Assembly (NCBI RefSeq): GCF_900129505.1
Contig: NZ_LT670818.1
Location: 7,907,001-7,971,000, forward strand
DNA from: Bradyrhizobium erythrophlei
Lineage (GTDB): Bacteria > Pseudomonadota > Alphaproteobacteria > Rhizobiales > Xanthobacteraceae
Direction of reading: 5' to 3'
DNA length: 64,000 bases
A program made the position numbers and the translations under genes. Within the stretch, counting starts at the first letter, position 1; each line of letters begins with the position of its first letter. Below, one piece after another: positions 8,556-16,671 of this stretch. The notes under the pieces were generated by a model. That model did not search any database, was not told the origin of the DNA, and worked only from the letters and a program-made list of their open reading frames with translations.

Positions 8556-9682
8556 TACCAACGGCCCTAATTATTGACTGTTGCCCATGTTCGGGTGGTT
8601 ATTGACGCGATGCGCTTTGGATCTTTTTCAAAGAAGTTCCAAGCGTCGCAGGCTTTATCGACGATGCCGTCGTAGTCGTCGAAGACGGTGATCGCGAGTT
8701 TGTTGCCGCGCAGATATTCCCAGACGTTTTCGATCGGATTGAGTTCAGGCGCGTAGGGTGGCAGACGCACCAGGGTGACGGCGCCATCGAGGACAAGAGC
8801 GGCGTGGCTACCTGCCGCCACCTTGCGGCCGATCGCTGTGAGATGCAGCGACATGGCCTCGGCGTTCGCCGCCGGCATGACCAGACCTGCTGCGACGCGA
8901 CGCTGCGGACAGGCCGCGCCGAACAGGTAGGCCCAGTCGTAGCGCTGGTCGTGCGGTGCGCGGGGCCTCGTTCCACGCTTGGCCCAGACGCGGGTCAGCG
9001 TGCCCTGCTGGCCGATCCGGGCCTCGTCTTGGAACCAGATTTCGATCGGCTTGTCTTTGGCGTGCTCGGGAATTTGCGCCCTGACGGTCGCGGCGAAGTT
9101 TTTTTAAACGTCTGCTGGGCTTCTTCGTCAGCCTGCGGGTGGCGGGGCCTTACCGACAGTTTGCGGTAGCCGAGCTTGGCTAGAACCTTCCCGACCGAAC
9201 GCTCGTGGAGCGTGACACCGAAGCGCCGCTGCAATTCGTCGCGCAGATCGACCCGCCGCCAACGCACTACCCCGTGCACCGCGGGGTCGGGGCCGGCCTC
9301 GACAAGCTCGGCCAATTCGGCCTGCTGCCGCACCGTGAGTTTTGATCCGGGACCTGGCGATTTGAGATTGCGAAGCCCGGCCAGTCCCGCGGCGTTGTAA
9401 CGGTGCACCCAGTCCCGCAAGGTCTGACGGTCCATGCCGCAGGTTTCGGCCGCCGTTTTGCGGTCCGAGCCATCGAGCACCAGCGCAAGCGCGAGTATCC
9501 GACGCGCCGCGGCGCTATCCTTCTCTCCGCTCGCCGCCTTGCGAAGCGCCGAAGCCGTCAGATCAAGTCGGGTGATCGATACCGCCGCTCCCATCGATGC
9601 CGCTCCTCTCAAAGGCTAGCATCGAGTCAGAGTTTCCCTGATTTGGGAATCCCTAATGAGTCACAGTTTCGAGCCGTTGGTA
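8556..9682. mobile_element. IS630-family insertion sequence
   Basis: An element of about 1127 bp bounded by TACCAACGGC at the left and its complement GCCGTTGGTA at the right, with weaker inverted-repeat matches further in. The flanks show TTA on both sides (8553-8555 and 9683-9685), containing the TA duplication typical of IS630/Tc1-mariner. Without the element the porin remnant reads continuously. The single transposase gene is on the minus strand. The length is normal for the family. Confidence 0.9.
8567..9612 (-). CDS. IS630-family transposase, two frames joined at an A7 run
   Basis: DDE transposase. The first frame (8995-9612, possible internal start at 9594) gives the N-terminal helix-turn-helix region (AARRILALALVLDGSDRKTA, then LRDWVHRYNAAGLAGL). 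On the coding strand a run of seven A's (9105-9099) follows TTT; a -1 shift there turns FKKTSPRP into FKKNFAATVRAQIPEH and continues into the catalytic part. The DDE residues are then visible: Asp in IWFQDEARIG, Asp in ALVLDGA, and Glu in LNPIENVWEYLRG. The second frame alone is open down to TAG at 8567. Either programmed slippage or a disabling frameshift; I cannot tell which. Confidence 0.85.
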
Positions 9683-10222
9683 TTACAGGTCATGTGGACC
9701 GGTGCGAAATACGCCGTCACGGATGATCTGGATGTGATCGGCGCCTATTACCATTACATCCAGAATTCCTTTTTCGGCACCCCCACGGGAGGGCCCGCCT
9801 TCTGCTCCGACAGCTCGCACTCACAATGCGCCGGGACGTACGATGCGATTTCTGCCGCAGTGGATTGGAGATTTGCGCCAAAGTGGGATCTCTATTTTGG
9901 CATGATGTTCAACCAGGTGCATGGCGGGTTGGGCTTCGGCTTCTTCCAGCACAGCAACATCGATCCCACGGTCGGACTGCGGTTCCGCTTTTGAATCTCC
10001 AGGCCGCGAAGATATCCGGTCGTTTTCCGCGCGGTCGCGGGTCTCCAGCGCTCTCCGGGCGTACGCAGGCGGCACCGGTTAAAATTCAATTTAATGGTGT
10101 CGCCGGATTCCGGACCTACATGGGGGTTGGGTGGATCAGCCTTGAATTCCCCGTGCAAGCACAGGAACGCGCAACGATCGGCGGTCAGTGCCCAGCAATC
10201 AGCGGATTGGCGAGACAGGCAA

Positions 10223-10444
10223 ATGCACACGCAAAGAGAATACCGACCCAGCAGATCGATCCCCGTAATAGTGGCCGTATTTGTCGCAGTCGTGGGTCAA
10301 GCTATCGTTCTTTTCAACGATTTCGCACCGGGCAACGATTCGCCAAGCGGCGGCAGCGCGACGATGATCACAGCGGCGGCACTGTCCAGGGCCGGCGCAA
10401 TCGAGATTCCATCCGGGCCGCCCGCCGGCCGGCCGACGGCCTAA
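10223..10444 (+). CDS. Small single-span membrane protein, function unknown
   Basis: 73 aa. One hydrophobic segment at about residues 13-33 (SIPVIVAVFVAVVGQAIVLF) is followed by a Gly/Ser/Ala-rich tail ending GAIEIPSGPPAGRPTA. I recall similar short proteins as recurrent hypotheticals in Bradyrhizobium, but I name no family. The start is the ATG at 10223 with a weak ACAGG upstream; the frame is open further upstream without a better site. A longer open frame in another register overlaps this region and is judged a shadow. Confidence 0.5.
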   Translation: MHTQREYRPSRSIPVIVAVFVAVVGQAIVLFNDFAPGNDSPSGGSATMITAAALSRAGAIEIPSGPPAGRPTA

Positions 10445-10696
10445 AGGCCCTCGGCGGCGGGTGGGACCACTACCCGGCCATTGCGCCCATCCGGACGCCG
10501 GAGCCCGCGATCGCCGCCGCGATACGGGAATCCAGCGGACTGCGTCCGGGTTCGACAGAACCGGGTCCGTCGCAATTCCAACCCTGAGGCGCCGATCGCC
10601 GGCTTTTTAACTCCGCGGCCGCCGGCCGCGGCTTGCAATTGCTGCGCTGGCGGGACAAGTAGCTGATAGGGTGCCGCTATCATGGAGACAACGGGC

Positions 10697-11710
10697 ATGA
10701 AGGCCGTCGGATACAAAAAATCTCTTCCCATCGATGCCGCGGATGCACTGATCGATTTCGAAACAGCCAAGCCGGAGCCCGGGGGCCACGATATCCGTGT
10801 CGCCGTGAAGGCGGTCTCGGCCAACCCGGTCGATTACAAGGTGCGCAAGCGTGCAGCGCCCCCGGAGGGCGAGACCAAGATCCTGGGTTACGACGCCGCC
10901 GGGATCGTCGATGCCGTCGGCCCCGATGTCAGCCTGTTCAAGGCCGGCGACGAGGTGTTCTATGCCGGCTCGATCCAGCGCCAGGGCACCAATTCGGAAT
11001 TTCATCTGGTCGACGCGCGCATCGTCGGCGCCAAACCGAAATCATTGTCGTTCGCGCAGGCCGCCGCCCTGCCGCTGACCTCGATCACCGCCTGGGAATT
11101 GCTGTTCGACCGCCTTGGGGCGGTGCCCGGCAAGAGCCTCGATCCGCGGACGCTCTTGATCATCGGCGGCGCCGGCGGCGTCGGCTCGATCCTGATCCAG
11201 CTTGCCCGCCGCCTCACCGGCCTCACCGTCGTCGCTACCGCCTCGCGGCCGGAATCGCAAAAATGGTGCCTCGATCTCGGCGCCCATGCCGTGATCGATC
11301 ACGCCGGGCCGATGAAGGAACAGATCGAGAAGCTGAAACTTCCGCCGGTCGGATTGGTCGCAAGCCTCACCAACACCGACCAGCACTACAAGGCGCTCGC
11401 GGAGCTCATCGCCCCGCAGGGAAAATACGGCTTGATCGACGATCCCCCGGAATTCAACGTCAGCGTCTTCAAGGGCAAGGCGGTTTCGGTCCACTGGGAA
11501 TCGATGTTCACGCGCTCCTCGTTCCAGACGCCGGACATGATCGCGCAACATCATCTGCTGAACGACGTCGCCGATCTCCTCGACAAGGGCGTGCTGCGTA
11601 CCACGCTCGATCAGACGTTTGGGACCATCAACGCCGCCAATCTGAAGCGCGCGCATGCGTTGCTGGAGTCCGGCAAATCGCGCGGCAAGATCGTGCTGGA
11701 AGGGTGGTAG
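10697..11710 (+). CDS. Zinc-type alcohol dehydrogenase / quinone oxidoreductase family protein
   Basis: 337 aa NAD(P)H-dependent medium-chain reductase of the quinone-oxidoreductase-like group. The GroES-like N-terminal half has SANPVDYKVR and GYDAAGIVDAVG; the Rossmann half has GGAGGVGS at 157-164. The motifs resemble the adh_fam_1 (YhdH/ZADH-like) subgroup, and the catalytic zinc ligands of true alcohol dehydrogenases are absent. An ATG five codons upstream (10682) is in frame, but homologues of this group start MKAVGY and GGAGA sits well for the ATG at 10697. The physiological substrate is unknown. Confidence 0.85.
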   Translation: MKAVGYKKSLPIDAADALIDFETAKPEPGGHDIRVAVKAVSANPVDYKVRKRAAPPEGETKILGYDAAGIVDAVGPDVSLFKAGDEVFYAGSIQRQGTNSEFHLVDARIVGAKPKSLSFAQAAALPLTSITAWELLFDRLGAVPGKSLDPRTLLIIGGAGGVGSILIQLARRLTGLTVVATASRPESQKWCLDLGAHAVIDHAGPMKEQIEKLKLPPVGLVASLTNTDQHYKALAELIAPQGKYGLIDDPPEFNVSVFKGKAVSVHWESMFTRSSFQTPDMIAQHHLLNDVADLLDKGVLRTTLDQTFGTINAANLKRAHALLESGKSRGKIVLEGW

Positions 11711-11722
11711 ACGAGAACTCAG

Positions 11723-11822
11723 CCGTAGGGTGGGTTAGCGGAGCGTAACCCACCAATTCTTCTCGCCCTGACGCGCCGATCCGATGATGGTGGGTTACGC
11801 CTGCGACTAACCCACCCTACGG
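11723..11822. repeat. Nested palindromic repeat of the GTAGGGTGGGTTAG type
   Basis: The outer arms CCGTAGGGTGGGTTAG (11723-11738) and CTAACCCACCCTACGG (11807-11822) are exact complements. Inside them CGTAACCCACCA (11744-11755) and TGGTGGGTTACG (11788-11799) are also exact complements. It fills the space between two convergent genes. The structure resembles dispersed REP/MITE-like elements. Confidence 0.85.
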
Positions 11823-11849
11823 TCTTCGAACCGCCGAAATCGGAACGCC

Positions 11850-12644
11850 TCACGCAAGGGTCTGAATGATGCCGCCTTCGGCGCGCAACGCCGCGCCGTT
11901 GGTCGCGGAGGATTCCCTTGAGGCGACGTAGACCACCATGTTGGCGATCTCCTCGACGGTTGCAAAGCGCTGCAGCAGCGAGGTCGGCCGGAACTGTTTT
12001 ACGAATTGCGATGCCGCCTGTTCGACAGACTGACCGTTTTGCTTCGCGAGATCCTTGACGAAGGTTTCGACGCCTTCCGACATGGTCGGCCCCGGCAGCA
12101 CCGAATTGACGGTCACGGCGGTGCCGCGGGTCAGCTCGGCCAGCCCGCGCGACACCGCGAGTTGCGCGGCCTTGGTCATGCCGTAGTGGATCATTTCCTT
12201 CGGGATGTTCAGCGCGGATTCCGAGGAGATGAAGACGATCCGTCCCCAATTGCGCTTCAACATGCCCTGCATATAGGCCCGCGACAGCCGCACGCCCGAC
12301 ATCACATTGGTCTCGAAGAACCGGCTCCAGTCTTCGTCGGGCGTCTCGAAGAAGTCCTTCGGCTCGAAGATGCCGGCGTTGTTGATCAGGATGTCGACCT
12401 CCGGCAGCGTTGTCACCAGCGTATTGCAGCCTTCGATGGTGGAGACGCTGGCGGCGACGCCGTGGACCTTGGCGCCGTGCACCGCCTTGGCGATCGCGGA
12501 AACCGCTTGGTCGACCTTGGCTTGCGTCCGGCCATTGACCGTGACCTCGGCGCCCGCGGCGGCCAGTCCCTTGGCGATCGCATGGCCGATGCCGGTGGTC
12601 GACCCCGTCACCAGCGCCGTCTTGCCCTTGAGATCGATTTTCAT
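11850..12644 (-). CDS. SDR-family oxidoreductase
   Basis: 264 aa classical short-chain dehydrogenase/reductase. The cofactor motif TGSTTGIG is at 13-20, NNAG at 88-91, a catalytic Ser near 140 and Tyr154-x3-Lys158 (YGMTK). Arg39 after the second strand (NGRT) suggests NADP(H) preference, an inference. GGGAG lies just before the ATG. It sits downstream of rplQ on the same strand, but the rplQ terminator separates them, so it probably has its own promoter. The substrate is unknown. Confidence 0.88.
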   Translation of the reverse strand: MKIDLKGKTALVTGSTTGIGHAIAKGLAAAGAEVTVNGRTQAKVDQAVSAIAKAVHGAKVHGVAASVSTIEGCNTLVTTLPEVDILINNAGIFEPKDFFETPDEDWSRFFETNVMSGVRLSRAYMQGMLKRNWGRIVFISSESALNIPKEMIHYGMTKAAQLAVSRGLAELTRGTAVTVNSVLPGPTMSEGVETFVKDLAKQNGQSVEQAASQFVKQFRPTSLLQRFATVEEIANMVVYVASRESSATNGAALRAEGGIIQTLA

Positions 12645-12727
12645 GAAACATCTCCCGTCAATGATGAAGGAGATATCGGGAGCGATTCACGTGGACGCAA
12701 TCGCCGGCGGCGCATGACTTGTGCCCA

Positions 12728-12756
12728 ATAAAAAAGCGGCGCACCGGGCGCCGCTC
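12728..12756 (-). terminator. Terminator at the end of the alpha operon (after rplQ)
   Basis: AGCGGCGC and GCGCCGCT form an 8-bp GC-rich stem with a 5-nt loop, followed on the minus strand by six T's. It lies about 27 bp after the rplQ stop and should end the ribosomal transcript. Confidence 0.9.
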
Positions 12757-12782
12757 TTTAAAGTGCGATTTGGAAATAAGAC

Positions 12783-13199
12783 TTACGCGGCTTCCGCGGC
12801 CTTTTCCTGCACCGGGCCGGAATCCTGGCCCTTGGCATCGACGTCGCGGTCGACGAATTCGATCACGGCCATCGGGGCGTTGTCGCCATAGCGGAAGCCG
12901 GCCTTGATGATGCGGGTATAGCCGCCCTGGCGATCCTTGTAGCGGGCGGCCAGAACGTCGAACAGCTTCCTGACCTGGTCCTGGTCGCGCATCTCGGAGA
13001 TCGCCTGGCGACGCATGGCGAGACCGCCCTTCTTGCCGAGCGTGACCAGCTTCTCGACGATCGGGCGAAGTTCCTTCGCCTTGGGCAGCGTGGTGACGAT
13101 CTGCTCGTGCTTGATCAGCGCCGCGCACATATTGGCGAACATGGCACGCCGATGCTCGGCGGTGCGGTTGAGCTTCCGGTGAACCTTGCCGTGACGCAT
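12783..13199 (-). CDS. rplQ: 50S ribosomal protein L17
   Basis: 138 aa. The N-terminus [20 protein letters not shown] is diagnostic for bL17, which binds 23S rRNA near the exit tunnel. The C-terminal extension (EKAAEAA) is the usual alphaproteobacterial type. It is the last gene of the alpha operon, 140 bp after rpoA, with a palindromic repeat in between and a strong terminator downstream. Confidence 0.98.
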   Translation of the reverse strand: MRHGKVHRKLNRTAEHRRAMFANMCAALIKHEQIVTTLPKAKELRPIVEKLVTLGKKGGLAMRRQAISEMRDQDQVRKLFDVLAARYKDRQGGYTRIIKAGFRYGDNAPMAVIEFVDRDVDAKGQDSGPVQEKAAEAA

Positions 13200-13281
13200 G
13201 ATATTTTCCTCAATACTTGTTCTGTCGCGACGGCTCGTCGGACAATCTGCTCAGGTGGGCCGCCTGCGTTCGCCCTGAATC

Positions 13282-13340
13282 GCGAGTAGCGAATAGCGAG
13301 TAGTTCGCCTCCATTCGCTATTCGCCACTCCCTATTCGCT
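13282..13340. repeat. Palindromic repeat, copy A (rpoA-rplQ gap)
   Basis: The left arm GCGAGTAGCGAATAGCGAG and the right arm (ending CCCTATTCGCT) form an imperfect inverted repeat built of 7-8-bp units of the GCGAATAG/GCGAGTAG kind. The right arm ends at the first base of the rpoA stop codon. It is related to the copies at 14935 and 27720. Confidence 0.8.
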
Positions 13341-14371
13341 CAGTAGTGGTCTTCGAAGCGCTTGGCCAGCTCGTCGATATTCTCCGGCGGCCAGCCCGGC
13401 ACTTCCATGCCGAGATGCAGACCCATCTGGGCCAGCACTTCCTTGATCTCGTTCAGCGACTTGCGGCCGAAGTTCGGGGTACGGAGCATTTCCGCTTCCG
13501 ACTTCTGCACGAGGTCGCCGATGTAGACGATGTTGTCGTTCTTCAGGCAGTTCGCCGAACGCACCGACAATTCGAGCTCATCGACCTTCTTGAGGAACGC
13601 CGGGTTGAACGCGAGATCGGGAATGATCTCCTGCGCCACTTCCTTGCGCGGCTCTTCGAAGTTGACGAACACGTTGAGCTGATCCTGCAGGATGCGGGCG
13701 GCATAGGCCACCGCATCGTCCGGGCTGATCGCACCGTTGGTCTCGATCGTCATGGTCAGCTTGTCGTAGTCGAGGATCTGGCCCTCGCGGGTGTTCTCGA
13801 CCTTGTAGGACACCTTGCGCACCGGGGAGAACAGGCTGTCGACCGGAATCAGGCCGATCGGCGCGTCCTCGGGCCGGTTACGCTCGGCGGCGACATAGCC
13901 CTTGCCGGCGGCGACGGTGAATTCCATGCGGATTTCCGCGCCCTCGTCCAGCGTACAAATCTGCAGATCGGGATTGAGCACCACGACGTCGCCGACGGTC
14001 TGGATGTCGCCGGCGGTGACGACGCCCGGACCCTGCTTCTTCACGACCATGCGCTTGGGGCCTTCGCCCTGCATCTTGATCGAGATGTCCTTGATGTTCA
14101 GAACGATGTCGGTGACGTCCTCGCGAACGCCCGCGATCGAGGAGAACTCGTGCAGCACGCCGTCGATATGCACCGATTGCACCGCGGCGCCCTGCAGCGA
14201 GGACAACAGGATGCGGCGCAGCGCGTTGCCGAGGGTCTGGCCGAAGCCGCGTTCGAGCGGCTCGGCGACCAAGGTCGCAAAGCGGTTCGCGTCGCTGCCC
14301 GGCGTTACGTGGAGCTTGTTGGGGCGGATAAGTTCTTGCCAATTTTTCTGGATCGTCACTGTTTCACCCAT
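13340..14371 (-). CDS. rpoA: DNA-directed RNA polymerase subunit alpha
   Basis: 343 aa. The N-terminal assembly domain (about 1-235) contains [20 protein letters not shown], the dimerisation/beta-binding signature. The C-terminal domain (about 255-330) has the helix-hairpin-helix segment [17 protein letters not shown] that binds UP elements and activators. Length is normal for alphaproteobacteria. It lies 115 bp after rpsK. Confidence 0.98.
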   Translation of the reverse strand: MGETVTIQKNWQELIRPNKLHVTPGSDANRFATLVAEPLERGFGQTLGNALRRILLSSLQGAAVQSVHIDGVLHEFSSIAGVREDVTDIVLNIKDISIKMQGEGPKRMVVKKQGPGVVTAGDIQTVGDVVVLNPDLQICTLDEGAEIRMEFTVAAGKGYVAAERNRPEDAPIGLIPVDSLFSPVRKVSYKVENTREGQILDYDKLTMTIETNGAISPDDAVAYAARILQDQLNVFVNFEEPRKEVAQEIIPDLAFNPAFLKKVDELELSVRSANCLKNDNIVYIGDLVQKSEAEMLRTPNFGRKSLNEIKEVLAQMGLHLGMEVPGWPPENIDELAKRFEDHY

Positions 14372-14486
14372 GGGCCAGTCAATTCTGCCATCTAAATCAC
14401 TGGCGTTGGAGATCGCGGATCAGTCCGCGCTTCAAAATTCCCAAAATCATCACAGGGGCGGCAGAGCCGCCCGCGCGGTCGATGTA

Positions 14487-14876
14487 TCAAACCCGCCGAC
14501 GCTTGCGCGGACGGCAACCATTGTGCGGGATCGTCGTCACGTCGCGGATCGATGTGACGGTGAAGCCCGCGGCCTGCAGTGCGCGAAGCGCCGATTCGCG
14601 GCCCGAACCGGGCCCCGCGACCTCAACCTCCAGCGTGCGCATGCCGTGTTCCTGCGCCTTCTTGGAGACGTCTTCCGCCGCGACCTGAGCCGCATACGGG
14701 GTCGATTTGCGCGACCCCTTGAAACCCATCGTTCCAGCCGAGGACCAGGCGATGGTGTTTCCCTGTGCGTCGGTGATGGTGATGGTCGTGTTGTTGAACG
14801 ACGAATTCACGTGCGCAACGCCCGATGCAATGTTCTTGCGCTCACGGCGGCGTACGCGGGTGGCTTCCTTGCCCAT
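14487..14876 (-). CDS. rpsK: 30S ribosomal protein S11
   Basis: 129 aa uS11, a platform protein contacting the E site. [19 protein letters not shown] and the C-terminal [14 protein letters not shown] are diagnostic. It is preceded by a 123-bp gap carrying a strong palindromic repeat after rpsM. Confidence 0.98.
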   Translation of the reverse strand: MGKEATRVRRRERKNIASGVAHVNSSFNNTTITITDAQGNTIAWSSAGTMGFKGSRKSTPYAAQVAAEDVSKKAQEHGMRTLEVEVAGPGSGRESALRALQAAGFTVTSIRDVTTIPHNGCRPRKRRRV

Positions 14877-14934
14877 TCCAGAACCTTTCCTGACGATCTC
14901 AACGCCGCCGTAATGCCAGCGGCTACACCTGAAA

Positions 14935-14996
14935 AGCGAGTGGCGAATAGGGAGTAGCGAATGAAACCATTCGCCACTCCCTATTCGCCATTCGCC
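14935..14996. repeat. Palindromic repeat, copy B (rpsM-rpsK gap)
   Basis: Two 29-nt arms (14935-14963 and 14968-14996) pair with only three mismatches around an AAAC loop. The units are the same GCGAATAG/GGAGTAG/GCGAATG words as in copies A and C. In the rpsM-rpsK mRNA this would form a long, very stable hairpin. Its right end lies 3 bp from the rpsM stop. Confidence 0.88.
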
Positions 14997-14999
14997 AAA

Positions 15000-15368
15000 T
15001 TACTTCTTCTTGCCGGCGATCGACTTGGCCGGCCCCTTGCGCGTGCGCGCATTGGTATGGGTGCGCTGACCGCGCACCGGCAATCCGCGGCGATGGCGCA
15101 GGCCGCGATAGCAGCCGAGGTCCATCAGACGCTTGATGTTCATGCCGGTCTCGCGACGCAGGTCGCCTTCGACCATATAGTCGCGGTCGATCACTTCGCG
15201 GATCTGCAGCACTTCCTGATCGCTCAGCTGATTGACGCGGCGATCAACGGGGATCTTGACCTTCTCCATGATCTCGGCCGCATTCTTCTGGCCGATGCCA
15301 TGGATGTACTGGAGCGCGATCAGCACGCGCTTGTTGGTCGGAATATTCACGCCGGCAATACGGGCCAC
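15000..15368 (-). CDS. rpsM: 30S ribosomal protein S13 (GTG start)
   Basis: 122 aa uS13, in the head of the 30S subunit, contacting P-site tRNA and 5S/23S bridges. The frame is open from an ATG 12 codons upstream, but GTG at 15368 has AGGAGAG about 7 nt before it and gives the family N-terminus (M/V)[14 protein letters not shown], so it is chosen. The basic C-terminus is [15 protein letters not shown]. It starts the alpha operon, 178 bp after adk. Confidence 0.97.
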   Translation of the reverse strand: MARIAGVNIPTNKRVLIALQYIHGIGQKNAAEIMEKVKIPVDRRVNQLSDQEVLQIREVIDRDYMVEGDLRRETGMNIKRLMDLGCYRGLRHRRGLPVRGQRTHTNARTRKGPAKSIAGKKK

Positions 15369-15546
15369 GGACTTCTCTCCTGTTGCCGGTTTTCGACCGG
15401 CCATGTTCTAGCTATTTCGGGCAGGTGTCCGCAAACGCGAACACGACGCCCTTCCCCTTGATTACTCGGGGCCCGGCATCGTTGGATAACTATCCGACTG
15501 GATACGGGCCTTATTAAAGGATTCAACTTGGTTTCGTCAACCGTCG

Positions 15547-16416
15547 CTACGCCTTAGCTCGCTTTTTCGTGACCTTTTTGGTCGCTTTCGTGGCCTTGGC
15601 GACGGCGCGGGTCCTGGAACCCACAGACGCCTTGCGGGCGGTCCCTTTAACCCCCTTTTTGATACGTTTAGCGGCCGGTTTGGCCACCTTGGCGCCCTTC
15701 CCAGTGGCCTTTGAGCCCTTTTTGGCGCTCTTCCTAGCGACCTTGCCTCGCGATTTGGGAGCCGCTTCGGCCGCCTTTTTGGCGGTCCGCTTGGCCGCGC
15801 CCGCCTTCTTGGAGACCTTGGCTTCCACCGCGCCGATCGCGGACAGGATTCGGTCGATTTCGCGGGTAACGGCCTCGATGGTCATCATGCCGTCGACCGT
15901 CAAGAGCTTCCGCCGTTCCGAATAATAGTGAATCAGCGGCTCGGTCAGCGCCCGGTAGCTGGCCAGCCGCTTGGTCAGCACCTCCGGCGTGTCGTCGATG
16001 CGGACTTCTTCGCCGCGCTCCCGCATCTGCGCGACCCGGGTCTCGACCCGCTCCAGGAGTGCGCTTTCGTTGACGCGAAGCTCGACCACGGCGTCCAGCT
16101 TCAGGTGCTTCTTCTTCAAAAGCCCGTCCAGCGCCTCGGCCTGCGGCACCGTGCGCGGGAAGCCGTCGAGGATGAAACCGTTCCTGGCGTCGGGCTGATC
16201 GATCCTGTCGGAAATGATCCCGATCACGATGTCGTCCGGCACCAGGCCGCCGGAGGCCATGACATCCTTGGCCTTGAGGCCGACCGGCGTCTGCGCCGCT
16301 ACCGCGGCTCGCAGCATTTCACCGGTCGAGAGCTGGATGATGTTGTAGCGGTGAACCAGCCGCTGGGCCTGGGTTCCCTTGCCCGACCCCGGAGGCCCGA
16401 GAAGTATCAATCTCAT
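15547..16416 (-). CDS. adk: Adenylate kinase with histone-like C-terminal tail
   Basis: Adenylate kinase (ATP + AMP to 2 ADP), 289 aa from the chosen ATG at 16416; the frame is open 70 codons further, but MRLILLGPPG is the family start. The P-loop GPPGSGKGT is at 7-15, the AMP-site DGFPRT at 84-89, and a short, non-zinc LID segment lies near 130-145. The enzyme core ends near residue 195. Residues from about 198 to 289 are almost all Lys, Ala, Arg, Gly, Ser and Thr (KKAAEAAPKSRGKVARKSAK and similar), like H1-type histone tails. Bacterial adk of this short type is usually about 190-220 aa, so the tail is an addition. It follows secY by 255 bp. Confidence 0.93.
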   Translation of the reverse strand: MRLILLGPPGSGKGTQAQRLVHRYNIIQLSTGEMLRAAVAAQTPVGLKAKDVMASGGLVPDDIVIGIISDRIDQPDARNGFILDGFPRTVPQAEALDGLLKKKHLKLDAVVELRVNESALLERVETRVAQMRERGEEVRIDDTPEVLTKRLASYRALTEPLIHYYSERRKLLTVDGMMTIEAVTREIDRILSAIGAVEAKVSKKAGAAKRTAKKAAEAAPKSRGKVARKSAKKGSKATGKGAKVAKPAAKRIKKGVKGTARKASVGSRTRAVAKATKATKKVTKKRAKA

Positions 16417-16537
16417 TTTGTTCGCCCCCCGGCTCGGTGCGCAATTGAACGCACACCTTCGTTTCAAAATCCAAACACCAGCGCCAACCCCGATCAGCGC
16501 CGAGCGCGGATAGCGAAAGCGATGCAACGTACTTCGA

Positions 16538-16573
16538 GAGCCTCGGCCTTGATCTAGATCAAAACCGAGGCTC
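16538..16573. promoter_or_regulatory. FNR/FixK-type box upstream of adk
   Basis: TTGATCTAGATCAA (16549-16562) is a perfect dyad matching the FNR/FixK consensus TTGAT-N4-ATCAA. It is flanked by GAGCCTCGG (16538-16546) and CCGAGGCTC (16565-16573), exact complements. It lies in the secY-adk gap, centred about 140 bp before the adk start. FixK2 in Bradyrhizobium binds such sites in microaerobic conditions. A hairpin role in the secY-adk mRNA is an alternative. Confidence 0.55.
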
Positions 16574-16671
16574 CAAATTTTACCTTGCGCATCTTCCCCT
16601 GCGCGAACCGGTGCCCACTCCGCCATTCAGGCGCGGGACAGGCCCTCGCCCGAAAACAGCTTAGCCGGGCG

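Larger units (their letters stand above)
8288..9994 (+). pseudogene. Decayed general porin, split by an IS630-family element
   Basis: Remnant of a porin closely related to the one at 4498-5979. Homology starts at GYD and continues in another frame as NNGIPQNLQRSYSDSSRAGQ, then in a third frame as GYVGVSSPTYGT. This implies single-base losses near 8297-8304 and 8386. The text then jumps to FTDIAGDFPCQGC, so about 175 residues of the paralogue are missing. The frame is cut at 8555 by the insertion and resumes at 9686 with QVMWTGAKYAVTDDLDVIGA, ending IDPTVGLRFRF. The first roughly 100 codons or more are absent. Joining the flanks across the insertion restores one frame. Confidence 0.88.

Noticed and set aside
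9826..10587. A 253-codon open frame overlapping the porin pseudogene end
   Set aside because: Arg/Gly/Pro-rich with no domain; the porin remnant and the small membrane protein explain the region better.
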